From a virus: a stretch of 32,198 bases of DNA. Below the pieces are notes generated by a model, which saw nothing but the letters and a program-made list of their open reading frames with translations, made no database searches and was not told where the DNA came from. The translations under genes were made by a program, and so were the position numbers. Shown here one piece after another: positions 1 through 9,267 of this stretch (position 1 is the first letter of the stretch; each line of letters starts with the position of its first letter). The stretch is from positions 1-32,198 of IMG/VR virus record IMGVR_UViG_3300025120_000283. One strand, 5' to 3'.

Positions 1-2
1 CT

Positions 3-47
3 GCACCAACAACAAATGATATAAGAGTACTTATTCAAGAAATATAA
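3..47 (+). CDS. C-terminal tail of an upstream gene, probably a fibre protein (partial)
   Basis: An open frame enters from the left edge and ends at TAA 45-47, giving the last 14 residues APTTNDIRVLIQEI. It stops 3 nt before the next start, the same tight spacing seen between the fibre genes downstream. That spacing and the + orientation suggest it is the end of another virion or fibre gene. The fragment is too short to assign a family. Confidence 0.45.
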   Translation, partial: APTTNDIRVLIQEI

Positions 48-50
48 TAT

Positions 51-2513
51 ATGGCCACTAAGTTTAAAAGTTCAGTAGAAGTTGATGGTTATCTATCAAT
101 ATCAAGCGGGAACTGGATCCAAGTACCGGATGGTACGACGGCTCAGCGCCCAGGTTCGCCTACGGTTGGTATGTTCAGATACAATACAACTACAAATGAA
201 TTTGAAGGATACTTTGGCTCACCAGCAGCATGGGGTGCTATTGGTGGAGGTGGTGGTAGTGGTACTGTAACTGAAGCATTTAAAACTTTTGCAGTATCAG
301 GACAAACAAGCATTGTAGCTGATGGTCCTACGGACACTTTAACAGTGGCAGCTGGTAATAATATTAGTCTAACTACAAATGCTTCAACAGACACACTTAC
401 AATTGCTTCTACTGGAGGATCTAGTGGAGGTACAGTTACTATTCAAAGAAATAACTATACTGGTGACGGTTCAACAGTAGCTTATAGTGTTTCTTCTACA
501 GTAATTTCTGAAAACAATATACAAATATATTTAGATGGTGTTTACCAAGATAAAGATGGATTTACAGCATCTGGTACTACAGTAACATTTGGTACAGCAC
601 CACCGGCAACTACTGCAATAGAGATAATGCATTACGTTGCAGTTGATGGCGTTGTAGAAGTTGATGAATTTGTAGGCGATGGTACTACTACTAACTTTGC
701 TACATCTTTATCTATAATAAATGAAAATGCAACAACAGTATTTGTAAGTGGTGTATATCAGTCTAAGTTAACATATCAAACTACAGGTAATGTAGTATCA
801 TTTACAACAGCACCACCAAACGGTGCTAATATAGAAATAGTTCATGTAAAAGCTTTAGCTTTAAGTGGATTTAATAAGAATAATTTTGTAGGTACAGGTT
901 CTCAAACAGCATTTACTTTAAATACTACTGTAACTGAAGAGAATATGACCTTTGTGTTTTTAGAAGGTATTTACCAAGATAAAAGTACATACGGAATATC
1001 AGGTACAACATTAACATTTGCAACTGCACCTCAAAGTGGTTACAATGTAGAGGTAATGGTATTAGGTGCTATATCAGCATCGACAAATGCCTTATACACA
1101 GACACTTTTACAGGTGATGGTACAGAAACTGATTATACTCTTGGTATAACACCAGTAGATTTAAATGCTATTGAAGTATACCTAAATGGTTTATATCAAA
1201 ACGTAGGTACGCTTACATTAGCTGCCAATGTGGTTACTTTTGCTACGCCACCACCTAGTGGTGTTATAATAGAGATTAGATCTGTAGGTTTTTTAAATTC
1301 AGGTGGTACATTAGCACCTGCAACTTTAACAGGAGGCACTGGTATAAGTGTAGTAACTAATTCACCTAATAACTTTACAATAAGTAATACACTTGTAGAT
1401 GTAACCGTATCTTTTAATGCGCCTACTGGTCAAGGTTTAACATATACTACACCTGCAACTTCAACAGGTCAAGCTGGATCAATATTTCCTACAACAACTT
1501 TTACAGTTACAAAATCAGGAAACACTTTAAGTGGTACTGCAGTAATAACCGGCTTACCGGCTGGAATAACTAGTACTCAGAGTTATAATAATACTAATAC
1601 TGATAATATTTTAACAATAACTTTATCTGGTGTTTATCCTAGTACTAATTCAATTGGTACAAATTTAGTTATATCTGGATTAACCGTAGTACAAGCTTTA
1701 AGAGTTTCATATTTAGTTGTTGCTGGCGGAGGAGGTGCTGGTGGTGGTGGTGGTGGTGGAGGTGCAGGTGGTTTACGCGCATCTTATGGTTCAGTAACTG
1801 GTGGCGGAGGTTCTGCTGAATCTTTTTTAGCATTGTCAATAGGAACTAATTACGCCGTAACAGTAGGAGGTGGAGGTAGCGGCGGGGTTTATAGATCTGC
1901 TGGAACTGCTGGGTCTGATTCTGTTTTTTCTACTATAACAGCTACAGGAGGAGGAACAGGCGCTGGGTTTAATCAAAACACTGGAACAATATTAGATGGA
2001 GGTTCTGGTGGAGGGGGTGCAAATGCTGCAACAAATCCGGGATATATAAATGGAGGCTCTGCTGTTACCTCACCTACTGTTCAAGGTTATGCAGGAGGTC
2101 GCGGGCATAGAACTGCACCCAGTTGGAATGCTTTTGGTGGAGGCGGGGGTGCCGCATCAGCAGGTGGTGATGGTGGAGGAACCGGATCAACTCCTATAGG
2201 AGGTGTTGGAGGCAATGGTTTATCTGTGTCAATAACTGGTTCAGCTGTAACTTATGCTGCTGGGGGAGTTGGAGGTGCAGAAATTGGATCTCAATCCCAA
2301 GCCGCTCCACAACCTGTTAACACAGGTAACGGAGGAGATCAAGTTAATAATGCTAATGTAAATATAACGGGTGGAATAGGCGGTTCAGGAATAGTAATAT
2401 TAAGATATCCATCTAGTTTTACCATATCTGGACTATCAGGTACAACAACTACAGTAGGAACTGATTCAGTTACTACATTCACATCAGGAACAGGTAATAT
2501 ACAATTTAACTAA
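51..2513 (+). CDS. Modular tail fibre / glycine-rich adhesin, 820 aa
   Basis: This is a structural protein, most likely a distal tail fibre or adhesin that contacts the host surface. Residues 1-65 are a fibre-type N-terminus with the TTAQRPGSPTVGMFRYNT segment common in phage fibres. Residues about 133-413 hold four copies of a roughly 72-residue unit, each reading approximately F-x-GDGS-x-T-x-F, then V-x-L-x-G-x-YQ, then VTFxTAPPxG and IEI. Residues about 453-550 form an Ig-like domain. From about 553 to 785 the chain is extremely Gly-rich, starting YLVVAGGGG and closing GSGIVILRYP, which resembles the Gly_rich_2/polyglycine adhesin type. The Ig, Gly-rich and C-terminal parts are paralogous to the next gene. 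The stop overlaps that gene's ATG by 1 nt. The fibre role is well supported; the receptor is unknown. Confidence 0.8.
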   Translation: MATKFKSSVEVDGYLSISSGNWIQVPDGTTAQRPGSPTVGMFRYNTTTNEFEGYFGSPAAWGAIGGGGGSGTVTEAFKTFAVSGQTSIVADGPTDTLTVAAGNNISLTTNASTDTLTIASTGGSSGGTVTIQRNNYTGDGSTVAYSVSSTVISENNIQIYLDGVYQDKDGFTASGTTVTFGTAPPATTAIEIMHYVAVDGVVEVDEFVGDGTTTNFATSLSIINENATTVFVSGVYQSKLTYQTTGNVVSFTTAPPNGANIEIVHVKALALSGFNKNNFVGTGSQTAFTLNTTVTEENMTFVFLEGIYQDKSTYGISGTTLTFATAPQSGYNVEVMVLGAISASTNALYTDTFTGDGTETDYTLGITPVDLNAIEVYLNGLYQNVGTLTLAANVVTFATPPPSGVIIEIRSVGFLNSGGTLAPATLTGGTGISVVTNSPNNFTISNTLVDVTVSFNAPTGQGLTYTTPATSTGQAGSIFPTTTFTVTKSGNTLSGTAVITGLPAGITSTQSYNNTNTDNILTITLSGVYPSTNSIGTNLVISGLTVVQALRVSYLVVAGGGGAGGGGGGGGAGGLRASYGSVTGGGGSAESFLALSIGTNYAVTVGGGGSGGVYRSAGTAGSDSVFSTITATGGGTGAGFNQNTGTILDGGSGGGGANAATNPGYINGGSAVTSPTVQGYAGGRGHRTAPSWNAFGGGGGAASAGGDGGGTGSTPIGGVGGNGLSVSITGSAVTYAAGGVGGAEIGSQSQAAPQPVNTGNGGDQVNNANVNITGGIGGSGIVILRYPSSFTISGLSGTTTTVGTDSVTTFTSGTGNIQFN
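447..1293 (+). repeat. Four tandem ~72-codon repeats inside the 820-aa fibre gene
   Basis: Four consecutive units begin near 447, 663, 879 and 1101. Each encodes an F/Y-x-G-[DT]-G-[ST] opening, a middle [VI]-[FY]-[LV]-x-G-[VIL]-YQ motif and a closing TAPPxG-x-x-IE-[IV] motif; copy 3 has TAPQSG and copy 4 has TPPPSG. Conservation is at protein level and the nucleotide copies have diverged, so this is an old duplication of a beta-rich fibre domain rather than a recent slippage array. Confidence 0.8.
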
Positions 2514-4000
2514 TGGCATTAACAAAATTAACAAGTAACCTTATTGAAGGTGGTACTGGTACGGATTGGGTAACAGCAATTCAGACAAGCAACTTTACGG
2601 CAGAAGCTGGTAAAGGTTATTTTGTTAACACAACTAGTCAAGTTTTATATGTAAACTTACCAGTGGGTGTTGTAGGTATGGAAATAACCATACAAGACTA
2701 TGCTGGTACATTTGCAACTAATAAAGTTATACTCAATGCTAATGGCTCTGAAAAAATTCAAGGTTCAGCTTACGAAGGTAGAATAAATACTAACAATGCT
2801 ACTGCAGTTTTAATATACCAAGATGCAACTAAAGGATGGACATCTCAAGATGTAGAATTAGATTTAAATACTATTTCATGGGCTACACCTACAGGGCAAA
2901 GCCTAACATATAGTACTCCATCACCTCAAAGTTCACAAGGTGCAACAGGTGTAACTTTTCCAACTACAACTTTTACAGCTACAAAAGCGGGAAGCACAAT
3001 AAGTGGTACAGCTACCATAGCTGGATTACCTTCTGGTATTACAGCCGCTCAAACTATAACTGGTAGCGGCTTGGGTAACACATTAACTGTTACTTTAACA
3101 GGTACTTTTCCATCTACAGACTCTTTAAATACTGCTTTAACTTTATCTGGGTTAACAATAGCAACACCTTTTTTAGTTGATTATTTAGTGGTTGCCGGCG
3201 GCGGTGGTGGAGCAATAGGTGGAGGTGGTGCAGGAGGATTAAGGACATCTTGGCCCGGAGGATCTGGTGGTGGTGGTAATTCTGAATCATCTTTATCTTT
3301 AAATATTGCTACAAATTATAATGTAGCAATTGGTAGTGGTGGTAGCTATGGTAACAATAGTTCACAAGCCTCTAATGGTGGAAATTCTTCTATTGCGGGT
3401 TCTGGATTAACTACTATAACATCTATTGGTGGTGGTGGTGGCGCTCATGCACCAAGCGCTGGTTCAGATGGATCTATTGGCGGCTCAGGAGGTGGTGGTG
3501 GATTTGGTGATACTAGTGCTACATATGACGGTGGTTTAGGAACCGCTAATCAAGGATTTAGAGGAGGCTCCGGAAGTAGACTTGGCGGCGGCGGCGGCGC
3601 TGGAGCTGGAAGTACTGGAGGTAATCGCAGCGGAAATAATGGAGGCCCCGGAGGCAATGGTTTAAGCCTTAATATTAGTGGAACCGCTACATATTATGCT
3701 GGTGGTGGTGGTGGTGTTTCTTGGAATGCTTACAATGCACCCGGAGGATCTGGTGGGGGAGGTAATGGTGGAAGTTCAGCCTCCACAAGTGGGAGAACAT
3801 CTGGAACAGCTAATACCGGTGGCGGTGGTGGTGGCGCGTGGCAAACAGGAGATAATGGCGGCTCAGGAGTGGTTATAATTAGATACCCAAATACAAAAAC
3901 AATTACCGCAGGGGCGGGATTAACAGCAACAACTGCAGCAGTTGGAACAGATAGTGTAACAACATTTACCGCTGGTACAGGAACAATAACATTTAGTTAA
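2513..4000 (+). CDS. Glycine-rich adhesin, paralogue of preceding fibre, 495 aa
   Basis: Residues 1-115 begin MALTKLTSNLIEGG, an N-terminus type shared with the 148-residue gene at 7103. Residues about 121-216 are an Ig-like domain with PTGQSLTYSTP and TISGTATIAGLPSGI, closely matching the same region of the upstream 820-residue protein. From about 223 to 460 there is a long polyglycine-rich segment (YLVVAGGGGG to GSGVVIIRYP). The C-terminus carries VGTDSVTTFTAGTGTI, nearly identical in plan to the upstream protein. Stacked polyglycine helices are known in T-even-type adhesins such as the S16 gp38 tip; a similar architecture here is inference. Translational coupling is likely because the ATG overlaps the previous stop by 1 nt. 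Confidence 0.75.
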   Translation: MALTKLTSNLIEGGTGTDWVTAIQTSNFTAEAGKGYFVNTTSQVLYVNLPVGVVGMEITIQDYAGTFATNKVILNANGSEKIQGSAYEGRINTNNATAVLIYQDATKGWTSQDVELDLNTISWATPTGQSLTYSTPSPQSSQGATGVTFPTTTFTATKAGSTISGTATIAGLPSGITAAQTITGSGLGNTLTVTLTGTFPSTDSLNTALTLSGLTIATPFLVDYLVVAGGGGGAIGGGGAGGLRTSWPGGSGGGGNSESSLSLNIATNYNVAIGSGGSYGNNSSQASNGGNSSIAGSGLTTITSIGGGGGAHAPSAGSDGSIGGSGGGGGFGDTSATYDGGLGTANQGFRGGSGSRLGGGGGAGAGSTGGNRSGNNGGPGGNGLSLNISGTATYYAGGGGGVSWNAYNAPGGSGGGGNGGSSASTSGRTSGTANTGGGGGGAWQTGDNGGSGVVIIRYPNTKTITAGAGLTATTAAVGTDSVTTFTAGTGTITFS

Positions 4001-4001
4001 T

Positions 4002-4346
4002 ATGGCACATTACGCATTTTTAGACATGGCTAACGTAGTAACCGAAGTAATAGTAGGTAAAGACGAAGGCGATACAAATACAAACTGGGAATTACAATAC
4101 CAAGATGTAAGAAAACAAGTTTGTAAAAGAACTTCTTATAATACAATTGGTGGTGTACACTCAGGTGATGGCACCCCTTATAGAAAAAACTATGCAGGCA
4201 TAGGATATACTTATGACTATGCTCGTGATGCATTTATTCCACCTAAGCCTAATGCAGAATTCATTTTAAATGAAACAACATGTTTATGGGATGCACCAGA
4301 AGGTTGGGTAGATCCAAATGCAATAGAAAAAGAAGAAGCATCATAA
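4002..4346 (+). CDS. Small conserved phage protein in the fibre cluster, 114 aa
   Basis: The protein begins MAHYAFLDMANVVTEVIVGKDE and contains RKNYAGIGYTYDYARDAFIPPKP followed closely by LNETTCLWDAPEGW. I recognise this pattern from many marine phage genomes, including cyanophages, where such proteins sit beside tail fibres and are usually unnamed. It has no signal peptide or membrane segment. The aromatic and Gly content suggests a small folded beta domain. It starts 1 nt after the preceding stop. A fibre-associated or short-fibre role is inferred from position only. Confidence 0.7.
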   Translation: MAHYAFLDMANVVTEVIVGKDEGDTNTNWELQYQDVRKQVCKRTSYNTIGGVHSGDGTPYRKNYAGIGYTYDYARDAFIPPKPNAEFILNETTCLWDAPEGWVDPNAIEKEEAS

Positions 4347-4357
4347 TAAAACAATAA

Positions 4358-7096
4358 ATGGCACAAACCAAACCTAAAGCAGGGCAATTTTACGGCGTAT
4401 CTAATGATGGTACAGATGGAGAGTTTCTACAAACTGATGGTACGGGTGGAATGGCTTGGGCATCACCAATAACGAATCCTACCATTACATCTATTGATTA
4501 TCCAGGAAGCACTACAGCAGCAGATCCTGCAGGTGGTCAAAGTGTTATTATTAATGGTACATTATTTGCTTCAGGTATTACATGTACAGTAGGCGGAACA
4601 TCAGCTGTAACAGCTTTTAACTCTGCTACGCAGATTACAATAACTACACCAGCTAAAGCAGCTGGGCCTTATACAGTTGCTGTTTTAAATACAAATGGAG
4701 GTACAGCTTCAGAAAATAACTTTATACAGTATAGCGGTGTGCCGGTGTGGTCAACAGCAGCAGGTACATTAGGTAATGTTCTAGAAGGTGTAGCAGCTTC
4801 TTTTCAAGTAACAGCTACCGAAGGTAGTGATACTATAGAGTATGCAGTAACTACAGGTACTTTACCAACAGGTTTATCTTTAGCTACAGCTACAGGAGCT
4901 ATAACAGGGACAGCACCTGCAGTATCAGCAGATACAACAACAACATTTAGCATCACAGCTACAGATGATGAAAATCAAACTAGTGCTTCTAGATCTTTTA
5001 GTATAACAGTTCAAAACGACGCGCCTAGTAATCATTTTAATACTGTTTTATATACAGGGAATAGTAGCACTCAAGCTATAACTGGTGTAGGTTTTGCTCC
5101 AGATTTTGTTTGGATGAAAAGAAGAAATAGTACTGAAGATCATGCTCTTTACGACAGCGTTAGGGGTACTAATAAACAGCTTTCTAGTAATACTAGCTCG
5201 ACAGAAGCTACTAATTCATCTCCATACTTAGGTTTAACATCTTTTGATTCAGATGGATTTACTTCTGGAAATAATGGTGGTACTAATAGAAGTCCTAATA
5301 CATACGTAGCTTGGAGTTGGGAGGCAGGTGGAAACTCAAATACTTTTAATGTAGATGGAACCGGGTATTCAACAGCAAGTGCCGCAGGATTGACTACTGG
5401 TAGTTTAACCCCTACTGGTGCAAGTGTAAACACAGCAAATGGCTTTAGCATTATTACACTTAATAGCGGAAGTTCAACAGCAGATGTTACAGTATCACAC
5501 GGGCTTGGAGTTAAGCCATCTTTTGTTTTATTTAAAAAGTTAAATAGTGAAGGAGGAGGTTGGTTTGCTTGGTCGGCAGGTTTATCTCCAGAAAGCTACT
5601 ATCTTTATTTAAATGATGATTATGGTGTTGGAAATTTATCACAAAGTGGAAACGCTTGGGGTAATCAAAGTTTTACCTCAGATGTTATTAGTTTTAGAAG
5701 CGGCTGGACTGTTGAAACAAATAGAGATGTAGTCATCTATGCTTGGGCAGAAATTCCTAGCTATTCTAAGATGGGGAGTTATACTGGAACAGGTGTAGCA
5801 GGTAATACTGTTATGACGGTATTTGAACCTGCTTTTGTAATAATAAAAAGATCAAGCGGAACAGGTGAATGGTATATGTTTGACAACAAAAGATTAACAG
5901 GAAGTTATAGCGATCAGTTAGCAGCAAATAGTAGTGCAGCAGAAGCAACAGGAACGTATGTAAAATTTCTTGCAAATGGTTTTCAGTTAAACACCGCAGC
6001 TAGTAATTTAAATGAAAATGGCAGTACATTTATCTACATGGCATTTGCAGCTGACGGTTCTACGGCAACACCTAGTTTAGCTAATAGTTTTGCTACTGAG
6101 TTGTATACAGGGAATGGAAACAATCAAACCATTACAAACGTTGGATTTAATAGTGATTTTACTTGGACAAAAAGTAGAACACAAACAACAGAAAATTGGT
6201 TATTTGATACCATGAGAGGTAGTGGTAATTACATTAGTAGTAATACAACAGGATCAAACATAACTGCTTGGTCAAATTATGGTGTTCATTTTGATATTAC
6301 AAATGGTTTTACTGTTAAAGATGATTCAAGTGGTGGATATTACATGAACAAACCTAGTGCAACATATGCAACTTGGAACTGGAAAGCTGGAGGTACACCA
6401 TCTATAAACACTGATGGAACTATAAAAAGTTTAGTTTCAGCAAATCAAGCTGCAGGGTTTAGTATTGTTCAATATACAGGGACTGGAAGCCTAGCTACTG
6501 TAGGTCACGGGTTATCAGCTGCACCTGAATTAATTTTAGTTAAAAATACCTCTGCTAGTGCAAGTTGGGCGGTTTATTCTGTGCCAACAGGAATAAATAA
6601 ATTTCTTGAATTAAATTCACCCAGTGGAGCAGCTTCATATTCTAATTATTGGGGAGCAGCTACACCTACAAATGATGTGTTTGGTGTTGTTAATGGAAAT
6701 TTTAATAATAACGCAACCAATGCTTCTTTGATTGCCTACGCTTTCCATTCAGTTGCTGGCTATTCTAAGATAGGGTCTTATACTGGAAATGGAAGTACAA
6801 CAGGACCAATTGTAGACACAGGATTTGAGCCTTCTTGGGTAATGATTAAATCATCAAGTAGTGATGACGGTGGCGGTGGGGCTTGGCTAATTTATGATAA
6901 TAAAAGAAGTACTTCAAATCCAAGAAATAAAAGATTATATGCAAATTACAACGCTGCCGAAGCAACTAACGCAAATTATGATTTAGATTTTCTTACAGCA
7001 TCACCAGAGGGGTTTCAACCTAAATATGGAACAAGCTCATGGGGATTTAATACATCTGGCGTAGAATATATCTATATGGCAATAAAAGAAAATTAA
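4358..7096 (+). CDS. Large modular tail fibre with TIG, He_PIG and duplicated DUF7483-like units, 912 aa
   Basis: Residues 1-35 are a fibre N-terminus with DGTDGEFLQTDGTGGMAW. Residues about 40-125 look like an IPT/TIG Ig-like domain (GQSVIINGTLFASGITCTVGG). Residues about 128-222 fit He_PIG, with TGTLPTGLSLATATGAITGTA. The rest is two copies of a large beta-rich unit, about 226-570 and 577-912. Each unit has YTGN-x-x-x-Q-x-IT-x-VGF near its start, a DGFT segment, a W-x-W-[EK]-AGG motif, then a YSK-[MI]-GSYTG motif and an FEP-[AS] motif. A third copy forms the C-terminal half of the 560-residue gene at 7551. I associate this unit with Pfam DUF7483. The protein is probably a receptor-binding or side fibre. 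Confidence 0.75.
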   Translation: MAQTKPKAGQFYGVSNDGTDGEFLQTDGTGGMAWASPITNPTITSIDYPGSTTAADPAGGQSVIINGTLFASGITCTVGGTSAVTAFNSATQITITTPAKAAGPYTVAVLNTNGGTASENNFIQYSGVPVWSTAAGTLGNVLEGVAASFQVTATEGSDTIEYAVTTGTLPTGLSLATATGAITGTAPAVSADTTTTFSITATDDENQTSASRSFSITVQNDAPSNHFNTVLYTGNSSTQAITGVGFAPDFVWMKRRNSTEDHALYDSVRGTNKQLSSNTSSTEATNSSPYLGLTSFDSDGFTSGNNGGTNRSPNTYVAWSWEAGGNSNTFNVDGTGYSTASAAGLTTGSLTPTGASVNTANGFSIITLNSGSSTADVTVSHGLGVKPSFVLFKKLNSEGGGWFAWSAGLSPESYYLYLNDDYGVGNLSQSGNAWGNQSFTSDVISFRSGWTVETNRDVVIYAWAEIPSYSKMGSYTGTGVAGNTVMTVFEPAFVIIKRSSGTGEWYMFDNKRLTGSYSDQLAANSSAAEATGTYVKFLANGFQLNTAASNLNENGSTFIYMAFAADGSTATPSLANSFATELYTGNGNNQTITNVGFNSDFTWTKSRTQTTENWLFDTMRGSGNYISSNTTGSNITAWSNYGVHFDITNGFTVKDDSSGGYYMNKPSATYATWNWKAGGTPSINTDGTIKSLVSANQAAGFSIVQYTGTGSLATVGHGLSAAPELILVKNTSASASWAVYSVPTGINKFLELNSPSGAASYSNYWGAATPTNDVFGVVNGNFNNNATNASLIAYAFHSVAGYSKIGSYTGNGSTTGPIVDTGFEPSWVMIKSSSSDDGGGGAWLIYDNKRSTSNPRNKRLYANYNAAEATNANYDLDFLTASPEGFQPKYGTSSWGFNTSGVEYIYMAIKEN
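6735..6788 (+). repeat. Direct repeat, copy 1 (partner at 8920-8973)
   Basis: A 54-nt stretch in the 912-residue fibre gene matches 8920-8973 in the 560-residue fibre gene at 48 of 54 positions by hand alignment. It encodes the AYAFHSxAGYSKIG segment of the DUF7483-like unit. Other similar stretches pair around 5040-5115 and 8280-8355. These are short homologies that could support recombination between fibre genes. Confidence 0.8.
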
Positions 7097-7102
7097 TAAA
7101 AA

Positions 7103-7549
7103 ATGGCTTTAACAAAAGTAACAAGTAACGTACTAGCAGACAATGCTGTAACAACGGGTAAAATCCTAGATTCAAATGTAACAACAGGTAAGCTAGCAAC
7201 AAGTAGCGTTACTAGTGTTAAAGTGGGTACTGAGTTTACAACAGCTAATGCTTTAACAGCAGCAGCTACAATTGATGTAGACTATACAGCAGCTCAGGTA
7301 TTTACATTGACGCCTAATGCTAATACTACACTTAATATAACTAATGCTGTTATCGGTGTAAGTAAAGTTATAGTTGTAACTGGCGCAGGTGGCTCATATA
7401 CAGTAGGTTTTACAGTAGGCGGATCAGCAGGTACATTTAACAAAATATCTGGGGACTACAGTGATACTGCAGCTGCTAAAAATTTTATACAAATCACATG
7501 TGTAGGTGCCACTGAGTTCTGGTACACTATTTCACAAATAGCAGTTTAA
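7103..7549 (+). CDS. Short fibre-like structural protein, 148 aa
   Basis: The N-terminus MALTKVTSNVLADNAVTTGKI and the following NVTTGKLATSSV repeat are a typical phage fibre attachment pattern. The start is shared with the 495-residue adhesin (MALTKLTSN). The remainder is Thr/Val/Ala-rich beta sequence ending FIQITCVGATEFWYTISQIAV, as in short trimeric fibre tips. There is no membrane segment. It lies between two DUF7483-like fibre genes with gaps of 6 nt and 1 nt, so it is probably co-translated with them. It could be a short spike or a spacer protein; the exact role cannot be read from the sequence. Confidence 0.65.
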   Translation: MALTKVTSNVLADNAVTTGKILDSNVTTGKLATSSVTSVKVGTEFTTANALTAAATIDVDYTAAQVFTLTPNANTTLNITNAVIGVSKVIVVTGAGGSYTVGFTVGGSAGTFNKISGDYSDTAAAKNFIQITCVGATEFWYTISQIAV

Positions 7550-7550
7550 T

Positions 7551-9233
7551 ATGTTTGGACAAAGTTTACTCTCAGCTTTTGGTTCTACCGCTTGTACTAC
7601 AAATGATTTAAATTATCCTATAACTAATTTAGCATACTATAAAATGTCAAATGCTACAGATCAGTTAGGTAATTACAATGGTACAGCTACAAACGTAAAC
7701 TTTAACGTAGCAGGTAAGTTTGGTAATGCAGGTGAGTTTAATGGAAGTAGTAGTGAAATAAATTTAGGAACTTCATCAAATTTTTCAATAACAACAACTG
7801 GAGCTTTATCTGGAAGTATGTGGGTAAAAACAACAGATACTAGCGCTAGCTATCTTATATCAAAAGCTAATGATGCTTCTGGAAATTACGAATGGGCAAT
7901 AGAATATGGTTATCCTACTGGAAAGATGAAGCTAAATGTTTATAATACAGCAGCTGGATTTGCAGCTTCAGTTACCAACAACACTACTATTAATGATGGT
8001 AATTGGCATCATCTAGCATTTGTTATAGTAAATAATACATCTGTGTCTTTATATATTGATGGTGGTACACCCGCAACAAGTACAAGCTGGTCTGGGACTG
8101 CAGGCAGCTTTTCAATTCCAACTCTTATTGGTCATTTTGGTGGTATTTCAGCACCTACTTCTTGGTGGAACGGCACAATAGACCAAGTAAGAATATTCTC
8201 TTCAGCTTTAAACGCCTCTGAAGTAACACAGCTTTACGATGAGATTTACTGTGTGCCTACTATAGTGCCTACAGACTATTTTAATCCTGTTTTATATACA
8301 GGAAATGGTGGTACTCAATCCGTAACTGGTGTAGGGTTTAAGCCAGATTTAGTTTGGGTAAAAGCTAGACAAGCAGGTATAAGCCATATACTTATTGATT
8401 CAGTTCGAGGAGTTTCAAGACAACTAGCTTCGAATGCTAGTGAACAAGAGTATTTTAATTCAGGTAAGCAAACGACTGCATTTAATGCGGATGGATTTAC
8501 TGTAGTTGACCAAACGAATGGCGGTTTTGGAGTAAATGGTGCGCCTGGACAAACTTACTCAGGAACAAATGCTTATTACGTTTCTTGGAACTGGAAAGCA
8601 GGAGGTGCGGCAGTATCAAATACAGATGGTACAATAACAAGTCAAGTATCGGCTAATGTAGATGCAGGGTTTAGTATTATTAGTTATACAGGAGCATCAG
8701 GAACGGTAGGTCACGGTTTAGATTCTACTCCTGAAATAATTATACAAAAGAAAACAAATGGTACTGAGGATTGGTATGTGTATTTTCCTCCAGGTGTTAT
8801 TAATTCAAATTATAATTATATGGTTTTGAATACAAGTAATACTGGAATAGGTACAACTGGTTCAACCCCTCCAACAACAACAACTTTTAATCCTGTTTCA
8901 AATTCTGGAAATTACATAGCCTACGCTTTCCATTCAATAGCAGGTTATTCTAAGATAGGCACTTATACTGGAACAAGTGTAGCAAATCATTCTATTGTGA
9001 CAGGGTTTAAGCCTGCTTGGGTAATGATAAAAAATACTAATAGTGGATATAGTTGGATTATTACCGATGATAAAAGAACTACAGACAAAATACTTTATGC
9101 AAATCTTTCTCAAGGTGAAGATACTACATCTAATGGTATTACTTCTTTCGATTCTAATGGATTTACCTTAGGAACTGCGGTAAGTTTTAATCAGAATACA
9201 AATGTTTACATTTTTATGGCATTTGCCGAATAA
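7551..9233 (+). CDS. LamG-like plus DUF7483-like tail fibre, 560 aa
   Basis: Residues about 21-237 fit a concanavalin-A-like LamG_3 domain: YYKMSNATDQLGNYNGTA, then FNGSSSEINLG, WVKT, DGNWHHLAFV, LYIDG, and WNGTIDQVRIFSSALNASEV at the end. Such domains often bind glycans. Residues about 244-560 are one copy of the DUF7483-like unit found twice in the 912-residue gene (YTGNGGTQSVTGVGF, WNWKAGG, YSKIGTYTG, FKPAWVMIKN). A likely role is a glycan-binding fibre. The domain swap relative to the 912-residue gene suggests modular recombination using the nucleotide-level repeats between them. It is the last gene of the fibre block; a 34-nt AT-rich gap follows. Confidence 0.75.
   Translation: MFGQSLLSAFGSTACTTNDLNYPITNLAYYKMSNATDQLGNYNGTATNVNFNVAGKFGNAGEFNGSSSEINLGTSSNFSITTTGALSGSMWVKTTDTSASYLISKANDASGNYEWAIEYGYPTGKMKLNVYNTAAGFAASVTNNTTINDGNWHHLAFVIVNNTSVSLYIDGGTPATSTSWSGTAGSFSIPTLIGHFGGISAPTSWWNGTIDQVRIFSSALNASEVTQLYDEIYCVPTIVPTDYFNPVLYTGNGGTQSVTGVGFKPDLVWVKARQAGISHILIDSVRGVSRQLASNASEQEYFNSGKQTTAFNADGFTVVDQTNGGFGVNGAPGQTYSGTNAYYVSWNWKAGGAAVSNTDGTITSQVSANVDAGFSIISYTGASGTVGHGLDSTPEIIIQKKTNGTEDWYVYFPPGVINSNYNYMVLNTSNTGIGTTGSTPPTTTTFNPVSNSGNYIAYAFHSIAGYSKIGTYTGTSVANHSIVTGFKPAWVMIKNTNSGYSWIITDDKRTTDKILYANLSQGEDTTSNGITSFDSNGFTLGTAVSFNQNTNVYIFMAFAE
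8920..8973 (+). repeat. Direct repeat, copy 2 (partner at 6735-6788)
   Basis: Second copy of the 54-nt repeat, in the 560-residue LamG/DUF7483-like fibre gene. Six mismatches to copy 1 were counted by eye. Confidence 0.8.
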
Positions 9234-9267
9234 GTATTTGCACCAGGTATAATTTAAATTAAATAAA

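Noticed and set aside
3678-3878. Second-frame + ORF in the glycine-rich adhesin
   Set aside because: It is a frame shadow of GGN codon runs, giving Val-rich low-complexity sequence.
1700-3890. GGT/GGA-rich DNA as a tandem repeat or regulatory array
   Set aside because: The repeats follow the codon frame and encode polyglycine adhesin segments; no fixed unit length is present.
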